From Cyclina sinensis (taxonomy: Eukaryota > Mollusca > Bivalvia > Venerida > Veneridae): 64,000 nucleotides of DNA. The translations under genes and the position numbers were made by a program. Positions 42,455 to 53,230 of this stretch are shown in pieces. Positions within the stretch are counted from its first letter, which is position 1. The number at the start of each line of letters is the position of its first letter. The notes below the pieces were generated by a model. That model was not told the origin of the DNA. It did no database searches and saw nothing but the letters and a program-made list of their open reading frames with translations. The stretch covers positions 46,998,352 to 47,062,351 of the forward strand of contig JAAONU010000011.1 in NCBI GenBank assembly GCA_012932295.1, given 5' to 3'.

Positions 42455-44234
42455 TTTAGTGACTGGGGTATTCATCTTTAAATTTTGAATTTCTTTAATT
42501 TCTAACATTGATCGAAATATTTCACCTTACTTGTAACTTTAGTAAAGATACTGACAATAGATCTACTAGAGCTTTATTTTTTCTGTGTTTTAGGCAAAAT
42601 CTTTCATTTGGTAGTTTTTGATTTATCAATCGTAAGTACTTTGCACGAAGTCCCATTAAGATCTTAAGGGAATTTAGCAAAGTAAGTAAAAAAGAAAAGA
42701 AAAAATTTTAAAAGAAAATCTGGAATTGAGAGTTAAGATAAGGCAATCGAACAAGTAGGAGAAGATATATATAATTGTATAATATGCTACATACAGTTAA
42801 ATCTATAATGATAAATAAACAATAATAGATGTCAACTTGTTCCAGTGACAGGCCACCCTTAATAGTCAAGTTTTGGCAGCTGAGAGTAACTTAGTGTGAT
42901 TAATCGCATTGAAGATAGATAAACTAGCCTCTGTAGTCCGAGATTGAGTCGGCAATGATTTATAGCGACACTTTAATGACAATAAGAAAAGAAAGAAAGA
43001 AGAAGAAGCAAGGCGCTTTTTTGACATTTAAAGCTTATCTAATTAAGTTTGGTGTTTAGAAAACCGTATTCAGATTAGGAATTAAGTAGATTCTGGTAAA
43101 CTGTGGACTTTATGCACTTGGGTTGGAATTTCCTGTGTCTTCACGGGAACTTCAGCGTTCGAATTGCTTTCTGAGTTGACATGTACTATACAAGGTATAA
43201 ACATCATGTGTTCTAAATAATCAGTAATTAACTGTTCCTAGTCGAGAAGCATTTCTCTGTTATCTATGTCTCTGCTTTGATTGATAGTTGAGAATGATTG
43301 CTCGAGAGACAAATGTGATGATCGAATAGTACTAACTACTTAAAGTAACTATGTAAGATTTGTGAGTATAATCTATAACAAATAGCAAATGGTATTTCTG
43401 GCAAATCTTTCTTTGATTGGTCTGGTGACGAAAAAAATGTTTTACTATTTCAGAGAAAACAGTTGTTTTTGTGTCATAGATTTCTTTTGCAACGTAAAGG
43501 CTTATGATCTGTCTATCATTCGTAGCATTGAAAACACAAATGAAAATTAAGTGATGTTGTAGATATGACTTAAGTTTTACACACTGAACCATTTTTCCTG
43601 AAGAGCAGAAAATGTTGGCTGTTTGATATATTTATAAAAAATGTATAACAGTATACTGAATATGTGCTACTTGCTGCCTCTCCCAAGAAATAAATAATTT
43701 TCAAATCAAAGTAAACTTAAATTTGCGATAAAGTATAATATACATGATAAAAATACTTTTTATTTTTTTCCTCCTTATGATTTAAGTCAGAAGATAGAGT
43801 ATTTAAAATATATAGTGACTATCATCATCAGGCAATAAATATGACGTGACAAAAATCAACCCTGTCGTCACATCGCAAGAACGACGTTAAAGTTTGACGT
43901 CATAACCTAATTAACAATTTCTGCAAATACAAAGTGTTTACCGCTTTCTAGTAGTTACTGTAATGTCCTGTCTTCGAAGATTTCTGAAATATGAATCACA
44001 CTACAATCTCGTTACTATATCGATCTCATGTTGCCTATTCATGGTATAACTTCAAAATTATAAATTGGAATGATTTCATGCATTGTTTGTTCCGAACAAT
44101 ATGTACCTTCTGTAAGTTAGATTGCGATAAGTATATACAAAAGTGATTCAAAACAAAAGAGCAACTGTGAAAATGTTAAATTAGACCGTTCACGGCGCTA
44201 AATCTTTCTGGTATTAAATTGACTTGTTTATAAT
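42455..44234. other. No gene recognised
   Basis: AT-rich. CRE-like words (atgacgtgac, tgacgtcat) occur at 43842 and 43888, without an adjacent exon that I can support. Confidence 0.4.
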
Positions 44235-45874
44235 CAGGGCTTTAATTTACAGGGAATGGACACTCCAAAATTGCGATAATATGGTGTCGCGCGCATGCGC
44301 GGCGGGATCTCAATAAAACACCTCAATGGCGGATGTTGATGTTGCTGCTTTCACGATTATATACTCAAATGTTGAAAAGAACTTACATTAAGAGATTTCA
44401 GAACGAATTGTAAATTAAATATTGTGAAATAAATAATTTGACTATCTTGTTTGTTATTTTTCGAAGCAGCTTTTACTTGAATAACAATGAAATCAATACT
44501 AAAATGTAATCGTTGTTTTCCAAAATGGCGGAAAGTATGTACAAATTTCGGGGGGTATTAGACAAAAATGGAGTTATGAAATGAGTTGACATAAGATGGA
44601 AGTTAATCAGTGGACATAGGATTGAGCATTACTATGCATTTTATTGCTATATCTGTGTTTGTTAATGAAATAAAGCAACGTAAATTACAGCAATTTTGTC
44701 GAAAAAAGTGTTATTCGGTGATCAACACCTTAACGAATTTCGGGTGGTATCAGTGCAAACAGACTCGATTAAAACACTTAACATGAATTGCATCGTACTC
44801 TACTTGGATGAGATTGACATTTGAATCTAAGGTTTCCGACCTCCTCTGAATATTAACTTCAAAATTGGCGGTTAAATATTGTGCTATTTTAAACACACGG
44901 CTGATCAGTGTTCTTTAAAATTACTTGCACTGAAATTTGGTGTTGTTTGTTGCATTCTTCATTTTTTTAAAATTAAGTGCTGGTTGATTAAATTTGTGGA
45001 CAATGGGTAGCATCGTGATCGTGCTTTTGGCTCAGTGGGCAGAGCTTTTTTTAATTAATTTATTAATTAATCGCTTTGTCATAATTTTGAGTGTCAGGAT
45101 GTTGTGACATAACTATCATGCAAAAGTTTACATTTATACTTGTTACAATTTGTAACCTGTGAAACAAGTAAAGATAATCTGAATAATTTGAAATAATCTG
45201 AGTCTACAATTTCCAGACATATTTTTTTCAGTAAATTATACCATATATTGACGAAGTTATAAACAATTTTTGTAGACACGTGAACACTTTTTTCATCAAA
45301 TCGAGACAAGATTTTTACCAAAAGAAAAAGGTATTGAGTTGTCGTCTTTTACTCGTCGGCTTGGAACAGCCACTTCCTTAGTTGAAATAAAAAATAGATA
45401 TTATAAGAGGTCAATGTTTCTTCTTTCTTACAAATTTAGAATTTTGAAAATCAGCCAATTGTTGAGAAAAATACGGATGTTTTTGTAAACTAGATGCATG
45501 TATTGCATGCCAATTTACCGCTTACTAACGATAGATAATTACAAAAAAAAGTAAAAAGTATTGGGTTGTCGTTTTTTACTCGTCGGCTTGGAACAAACAC
45601 TTCCGTTGTTGAAATAAAAAATAGATGTCATAAAAGGTCAATGTTTCTTCTTTCTTACAAATTTTAAATTTTGAAAATCAGATAATTATTGACAAAAATA
45701 CGGATGTTTTTGTAAACTAGGTGCGAGCGTTGCATACCAATTTACCGCTAACAATAGATAACTCATTATCGATCGATTTTCCGTTACAGGATATACAGGT
45801 GAACTCGCGACATCATATTTTGGTTATTCATTCGATAGATAAGGAGTGTCCATTCCCTGTAAATTAAAGCCCTG
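44235..45874. mobile_element. hAT-like non-autonomous transposon
   Basis: Terminal inverted repeats of 32 bp, CAGGGCTTTAATTTACAGGG... left and its exact inverse right. The flanks TTATAAT and TTATAAT form a 7-bp direct repeat (8 bp with one mismatch). CAGGG ends plus a 7-8-bp duplication fit the hAT superfamily. No transposase; 1640 bp. The left end carries a perfect NRF1-type palindrome (44290-44301) and an 'aatggcgg' YY1-like word. A 227-bp direct duplication occupies the right part. Confidence 0.85.
45331..45770 (+). repeat. 227-bp direct duplication inside the hAT-like element
   Basis: Two diverged units (marks 'gtattgagttgtcg', 'ctcgtcggcttggaaca', 'tacggatgtttttgtaaac') starting at 45331 and 45558. 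Subterminal duplication within a MITE. Confidence 0.85.
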
Positions 45875-45879
45875 TTATA

Positions 45880-46690
45880 ATTTAACAGGCCTTGTTGACG
45901 CAGTACAATCCGCAGCAACGAATCAGGGTCAGATAAAACCAGACTATTGTTGACCAATCTTCTGTCAGTCATCAATCTTCAGACCAGAAGGGAAGTAACC
46001 GCTGCGTGGAGAAATCCTGGTCAAAACGGTACATTTTACGAAAGGACTTCGACTCAAAACGGCCACCTTCAAAACGACCTAAAATTTAGAGTCAAAACAG
46101 CCCATATATATCAGACTCTTTCAAAACTTTAAATAGTTTTGTTGCTGTAAAAGGGATATTAATCTATAATCCTTTATGAATTTGTAATTATGTAATCGTT
46201 CATACTGATTTAACATTTAATTTTTGTCGTGTTTAACGATTTCTGTGTATTTCACTGGCTTTAAAACCGAATCAAATAGGCGTAAGTCAAAATTAGATTG
46301 ACACCCATTTATCTATATTTTTTAGAAGAATGAGTTAATATGATAGCCGGTAAATATAGAGTGGAATATTTTATAAAATTTAAGAAGGACATCAAAGATA
46401 GACCAAATCCCACATTGGTCCTTTCATTTGGAATCCTCTAACTTTATTCCTGTTTCTCTTTGTGATAGTCTTGACTTTTAGTTGTAAAAATTGTCATTTA
46501 TATAATAAATAAAAAGTTGGGATTATCAAAAAACAAACATAATGGTGTTAACAAAACATGTTGCTTAACTTAATGTGTAGTCTGACCACCATTGGCTTAA
46601 TTATCACCATACCAAAAAAAAATAGCGATGAAAGCAGAGGAATACAAATGGAAGAACCAATGTAATATCAGAGAGTATTCAGGGTAGATA
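45880..46690. other. No gene recognised
   Basis: AT-rich spacer between the hAT-like element and the LINE. The 5' part of the LINE may begin here without recognisable coding. Confidence 0.4.
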
Positions 46691-46698
46691 ATCCACTG

Positions 46699-48345
46699 AT
46701 GTCCCCCACTGCACCACTCAGCACTGATGGTTATACCTACAGTGACCCAGTGTCAAAGGCGAACATACTAAACAAACAGTTTGAATCAGTCTTCTCAAAG
46801 CATTCGCCACTCAGTCTTAAACAAATAGCTAAAAAGTCAATGTCATCACTTGATCACCCACCCATGGCTCCCATATCCATCTCAGTTCAAGGAATTGATA
46901 AGTTATTGACAGGTCTAAATCCCCATACAGCCCAAGGTCCAGATGAGATCCCACCTAGGTTACTCAAAGAGCTACACACAGACATATATCAATCCTCAAA
47001 ATCATATTCCAAATGTCACTTGTTCCGAAGGATTGGAAACATGCCATCATCACACCAGCATACAAAAAAGGGTCAAAATCAAAACCTATCGACTACAGAC
47101 CAATATCACTCACATGTATAGCATCAAAACTAATGGAACACATCATTGTTTTAAACATGATTGATTACTTTGACAAACACAACATACTTTGCCCCCAGCA
47201 ACATGGATTCAGGTCAAAATATAGCTGTGAGACACAGCTCATCGGCTTCACACAAGAAATAGCTGACAACCTAGATCAAGGTCAATAAACCGATCTCATT
47301 ATCATGGACTTCAGTAAAGCTTTGGACAAAGTAGATCACCACAAACTCATACACAAGCTGAAACACATTGGAGTTCATCCACACATCGGTTCATGGATAC
47401 AAAGCTTTCTCAAAAACAGATCACAACAAGTATTAGTGGAAAACGAGGTCTCTGACAGGCTCCCTGTGCTTTCTGGTGTCCCGCAGGGATCGGTCTTAGG
47501 TCCGTGTCTCTTTCTCGCATACATCAATAGCCTACAAGAAAGTGTCAGGACCCTGGTGCTTCTATTTGCGGACGACACCATAGTTTATTTAACAATTAAA
47601 TTACAAGCATCTGCACAAACCCTACACAGTGATTTGCACAATATTGAAATATGGGAAAAAATGGTCAATGGAATTCAACACTGACAGTTGTGTGAAGTAA
47701 TCAGAATGCACAGGAAAAAGAAACCGGTCATATTTCCCTACACCCTACATAGCACTATACTGAAAACCACAGAAAATGCAAAATACTTAGGAGTTACTAT
47801 AAGTAGTAACCTGAACTGGTCATCCCACTTAAACAACATCACAAACAAAGCAAAAAACAGCTTAAGGTTCATCAGACGAAATGTCAAAACTCAAAACAAA
47901 CAACTCAAACAGCAGCATACAAACATATGTAAGACCACAGGTTGAATACTGTTCAACCATATGGCACTCATATTAGAAATATCTCACTCACAGAATAGAA
48001 ATGGTCCGGAGGTCAGCTGCAAGGTACGTTCATGATAATTACAAGCAGTGTAACTAACATGATTAAGGAACTAAAATAGTCAACATTAGAACAAAGGCGA
48101 CACCATGCCAGCCTGGTTATGCTACACAAAATAAAAAAAACAAACAAATAAGTCCATGTCGATCACAATCACCTCATATACACAAGAAACAACAAATTTC
48201 TAATTCCGCAATCAATAACACAACATCACATGAACTCATTCTTCCCAAGGACTATACGACTCTGTAACGAATTACCGACTGAGATTAAGGCTACCCCAAT
48301 TGTATCAGCTTTTATCAGTGGACTGAATAAGTTTTATAGATTTTA
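46699..48345 (+). pseudogene. LINE ORF2 reverse transcriptase (broken)
   Basis: Contiguous RT homology in shifting frames: 'LTGLNPHTAQGPDEIPPRLL', 'VPKDWKHAIITPAYKKGS', 'DYRPISLTCIASKLMEHI', 'QHGFRSKYSCETQL', motif A 'IIMDFSKALDKVDHH', motif B 'SGVPQGSVLGP', motif C 'LLFADDT', then 'NAKYLGVTISSNLNWSSHL' and 'EYCSTIWHS'. Lesions: frameshifts near 46990, 47685 and 47900, and TAA at 47287. The order and spacing fit a CR1/Jockey-type LINE; the endonuclease domain is missing (5' truncation). The end lies near 48345 ('FISGLNKFY'). Confidence 0.92.
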
Positions 48346-48349
48346 AACA

Positions 48350-49490
48350 TTCAAAATAAATGATTAAGTAAGATCATTAGTAGAATGTTGTTTTCTTTGT
48401 TATTATCTTTTATAATTTTAATGTTCCTGACTAGGGCCTGCCTAGTATAGTCAGTATTGACTTTTGGCAGTAATAAGTTGAAGTTGCGCCATTTTTACTT
48501 TAAAATAGGAGAGCATATTTTATTAAATTTTATTAGATTTATACTACAGACTTGAAAACACCTCAGGATGGAAGCCAGTAAATAGTTATTGTGGAGTAAA
48601 AATACGTTTTAGTTTGGTCCGTTTCGTCCCTGGATATGGTCCGTTTGTCTCAAATTACAGTCCGTTTCGTCCAATGGTCCGTTTTGTCCATGAGGCAACA
48701 GAAAACCCGTCAAAGAAAATTAAGTTTTTTTTTTATTAAACTTTTATCTTATCGCTATTAAACAGTTTGATTTAACATATATTTTATGCATTTAATTAAA
48801 CAAATACTGAAAAAATTGAAAACAAAGAATAAAAAATAATAAATAATAATATTTATTCGTGACGTCATCAAGGGATCTTCTGAAAGCAGTTCCTGTTGCT
48901 GTCAAAACCCAATTTTTTGGTAAGTTTGTCGTCAGTTCAGCGTCGCCTTATGTTATTCAAGGCTATTTGAAAGGCATAGCCAATGCCCTTGATACAATTT
49001 AATAATACCCAATGATTAAAGTCGCTTAACCTAATAAATGTGTTTGTATGTTCGTGTAACACCTCCCACCATGGCTGTTCGTACCCAACCATTTTCGAAC
49101 CGGCGAATAATGATGGGGCCTATCTAAATATTAGATATATAAAAAACTTTGATTAATATCGATGCAGAGAAACAGAATTCATGCAGCTTTTTTTACTCTA
49201 CTCGATGAATGTATTTTGGGTGCAAACTTTTACTTATGCTGAGTTATGTCACTGGAGAAACTTGCCTTTAGTTAAATATTACAACATGCACTGATTTTGT
49301 GTTGTTTTATTAAGGCAAAATGTATTACCACTTAAAATTGCTAGGGCTTAAATGGTGGAGGAATACTTATACTTACAGTGGGTTTGTGATTGTATACTTC
49401 CTGACTAGTTTTGAAATACTAGTACTGTACTGAGCATGTTCTGTATGTATTTAATGAAACAAATTTATTTAAGTCTGAAATGACTCAGAT
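48350..49490. other. No gene recognised
   Basis: AT-rich, holding the iterated motif at 48616-48689. Otherwise no coding or element ends identified. Confidence 0.4.
48616..48689 (+). repeat. Four GGTCCGTTTCGTCC iterations
   Basis: Copies at 48616, 48638, 48659 and 48676 (spacing 22, 21, 17 bp), GC-rich in an AT-rich setting. They look like a subterminal binding-site array of a transposon end; the partner end was not found. Confidence 0.6.
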
Positions 49491-49496
49491 CTTGAT

Positions 49497-50590
49497 ATTG
49501 ATTGATTGATTGATTGATTTATTTGTGCAAATATATATGTCATACATGATACATACAGAAATTATAAATAATTTTAACATTAGCCAATATCACAGTAACA
49601 AATATCACATATTCTTATCTAATTACAGATAACAGAGTATTAATAAATTAATTAATTTGATCTCTAGACATATATATCACACAGGATGACCCATAAAGTT
49701 TTGCAACTTATTTCCAATGGGGTCCTATTGATAAAAGTCAAGGTACAAAAATGATGGCCGCATTTTAAGAACATGAGTAAAATTAGTATATAAATTAAAG
49801 AAAAGTTATAGATTCAAGTTGCGTTTGAAGTCTTGAGATCAAGTTAAGCACTGAACCAAATATCACATAGTGCAATTGAAGAATAATTATCACAGTATAT
49901 TGACTACTTATGCCCTGTTGACATAGCATAAGTAAAAAGACATATATATATATTGCTAAACCAATCATATTAAAAAACAGTTTAAAACTGGACATTCTCA
50001 ATAAAATATAAAATCAGATTCTTCTGTAAGTTTCATATTATCTGTGAGCATGGATTTCACTTTTCTTTTAAACTCAAACTTATTTCTCACATTCTTAATA
50101 CAAAGTGGAAGACTGTTCCAATCCTGGACAGCTTGATAATAAAAAGTATTTATGGTAAAACTATTAGCTGGTTGTACATAGAAGTTGCACTTGCTATTTC
50201 TACTATTGTATCCGTGCATATCAGAGACTAAACAAAAATTTTCATACATGTAAGATGGACATTTCTTATTATATATTTTGTGAACATGATTGAGTCTTAG
50301 CTGTTTGACTCTATTTTCAACATTCAACCAGCCGATACTACTGAAATCATTTACAGTTAAAGACGTTCTAAAATCATATCCATGAATAAATCTAACAACT
50401 TTATTTTGAGCGACCTGTAATCTATGCTTCAACTGTTTGGTAATACCACTGTACCATGAAGAACTGGCATAATCAAAATGACATTGTACCAAAGAGTTAC
50501 ACAACAACTTTGTTGTTGATATTTGATGGATTGCAAATGTCAAATGCTGATAAGTTACTCAGTTTGTAGAGCTCCTAATTTTCTAACTGT
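49497..50590 (-). pseudogene. LINE 3' end with terminal microsatellite
   Basis: Minus-strand frame 50543-49998 (181 codons) is the C-terminal part of a LINE ORF2: 'LVQCHFDYASSSWYSGITK', 'QNKVVRFIHGYDFRTSL', 'GWLNVENRVKQLRLNHVHKI' and 'AVQDWNSLPLCIKN', with 'FKRKVKSML' near its end. Past the stop an AT-rich 3' UTR runs to a (TCAA)n-type repeat at 49497-49519, the usual end of many CR1/L2/RTE-class copies. 5'-truncated near 50590. The intact frame suggests a younger insertion than the other two LINE copies. Confidence 0.85.
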
Positions 50591-50745
50591 AGGAAGGGTG
50601 GCACGTTCTTTCCTTGTGCACAAGTAATTATTTTAAGGTTGCTTTCTGCTGACTGTTTCCATGCATTCTTCCACACAAATTATTCAGTATTATATTTATC
50701 AGGCAAAATTTCATTCTGTCATTCAAGAAATTTTTCGTCTGAGTT

Positions 50746-51425
50746 TTTTATGCCCCCGAAGTGTGGCATATAATAGTTGCACTGTTGGTCCATTATTCCA
50801 TCTGTCCCATCTTCTGTGCACAACCCCTCCTACAATTCTCATTTGATTTTCACCAAACTTTCACACAGTGATCATTATCAAGTGCTGAAGTGAATATACT
50901 CTGGCTTTTGCAATTCAAATATTTTTGGCAGAGTTATTGCCCTTTTTTAGATTTTACTTTATAATATTTCTTGTGTGCCAATTCCTCCTATTTTTTTCAA
51001 TGATCATTATCAAGTGCAGCAGTGCATATACTCTGGCTTTTGTAATTGGATTATTTTTGGCATAGTTAATGTCCTTCATTATATTTTGCTTAAAATTACT
51101 TCTGTGCTCAAATCCTACAAGTCTCATGATAGTCAACAAACTTTCATAGAATGATCATTATCAAGTGACACAGTGTGCATATTTTCCAGCTTTTGTGATT
51201 GACATTTTTTGTAGCTGAATTTTACTTAATGTTGCTTCTGTGCACAACTTCATTTTCACCAATTTTTCACAGAATGATCATTATGAAATGGCATGTACTC
51301 AGGCTTTTGCAATTTGTTAATTTTTGGTAGAAGTATTGCCATTTGTTTAATCTTTCTTATTTTGCTTCAGTGCACAACTCCTTCAGTTTTATAACCGAGC
51401 TATATTTTTGCCTCTGGTATTCAGC
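50746..51425 (+). repeat. Dispersed repeat, TTTTTATGCCCCCG start, ~125-150-bp units
   Basis: Starts with the hairpin-like 'atgcccccgaagtgtggcat'. Units are marked by 'gatcattatcaagtgc' at about 50868, 51002, 51153 and 51275, plus 'ctctggcttttgcaatt', 'gcagagttattgccc' and 'tctgtgcacaa(c/a)'. Inverted homologue of 1271-2213. Confidence 0.7.
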
Positions 51426-51429
51426 TGGA

Positions 51430-53230
51430 GTATAAAAATTCAGAAGTTAAAAGGTAAGAAACTGTTTTGAAACACTTTTCCTTTAGAAGAAATGTGGTGA
51501 CCTATGGGTACTAAATACTAGATCAGTATCTTTTTAAACACATTAGTTTTGGAAATTTATTAATTTTATCAGCCATGCAAATAGGTAATAGATAATAGTC
51601 TTACCCCTGGACACAGACTGCAAAATTTTTTGGCACAAATGATCAAGTTGTAAGCTACCATGACTGTGACCATTGCAATGTTTTGGGGGCATTTGGTTCT
51701 TTATGAATTTTATTTACATTGGATGCAGCACAAATTTTGAATACAGTGTATAACTGACTTTTAGTAGTAGTAGTAGTAGTAGTAGTACAGTAGTAGTACT
51801 ATCCTATTTAGATTATCCAGGCCCTTGATTATTCCTTTTATAAGGGTGAGGCCCGGCTGTTAATGATTTATAATAAATGGGGTTACATGGGGCTCAAAAG
51901 AGACATAAGGAGGTTGATTCTTGCACCAGGTTGTTGATTCTTGCAACAGTTTGATGACTTTTTCCTTTTCTTGCTATCCTAATTTTTTCAATAACCAAAC
52001 AGTGCTGTCAAGGGGCTAGCACAGTGTAGGAATGGTGGCGACCTAAAATGAAAAAACAAGCTTTGACTCTATATGTCAAGTGGTATCATTTACAAATGGG
52101 AGAACTCCAGAACTGTCATTCTCGTATCATTGTGTCCCCTGTGTGGTGAATCTAATATATTTTCCAACATGAAAAAGGTTGAGTTTTACTCCTTCACACA
52201 TAGAATGGCAATCAGATCTTATTCTAACAAACTTTCTACATAAAAAATAGGAATGCAAGTAAGAATAGGCATCAGTCATTTTTGTTATACTATGAGCTTT
52301 GCTAGAAGTAATCAGCAGTCATGTAGTCTAAAGTTGCATGAAAAATGAACTTGAAAAAATGAACTTCCCCTCTCCCCATCAAACAGTTAAAGGTAAAACC
52401 CTCCTTGGAATGCAACAGTATCTGGCTACCTTACAGAGCACTCAGTCACTCAATTTTCAGGTTTCTGGTCACTGCTTGACTGTCAATAGATTGGATGAAT
52501 AAATGAATGTGCAACAGCTGTTCTTGTTCAATAGCAGGTAATTAGTAAATGTGATTTATTTATTTGGACTAGACGTTCTTTACTGCTTGATGAAAATATT
52601 ACTGGATGTTTCATGGAGCCATCATAGACCATTTTGTGTATATTTCTACCACAGAACTTGGTTAAAAGTTTTCATAGGTGTTAGTAAAATTGAACAGGAA
52701 AAGATTAACAGGATAAAACCAGGATAAATTGTTCATTCTAGAATTTCAGGAATAGAGGTATGGAAACAGATATTGATGTTTTCATTAGAGCTGTAAAGAT
52801 ACACCCTCCTTCGATATGATACAAATTGTAAATAAAATAATAAACATAAAAAAAGTAGGGATGTAAGTGAACGTTTGGACATGTCAAATGTTTGAATGTA
52901 TTTTTGGCATTCGAATGCTGGGGAAAAAAAAAATTGTTTTCGTAAATAAAAAATAATAGTGTTGAAGAAGAAAGAAAGGCATTAATTTTCATTGCTTTAA
53001 CACTTCTGTTAATACCTTTGGTCAGATGACAGTAAACATGCATTGTCTAATGTTGGTGACCTGTGCTTTCAGCAAGTGTCACCAAAAATGGGTAAGACAA
53101 AAGGTACTTGTACTGGTATGTCCGTGTCAGAGTGTCAAGTTAGGGGTCAAACTTGGAGACAGAATGATTGTGTCACTGGAAGAAACTAAATACACAAAAG
53201 TGTCGGTCAGTTATTTGCACTAACCCTGAT
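51430..53230. other. No gene recognised
   Basis: AT-rich. A (TAG)n microsatellite lies at 51762-51799. No supported exon. Confidence 0.4.
51762..51799. repeat. (TAG)n microsatellite
   Basis: Run of TAG units with one CAG interruption. Confidence 0.9.
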
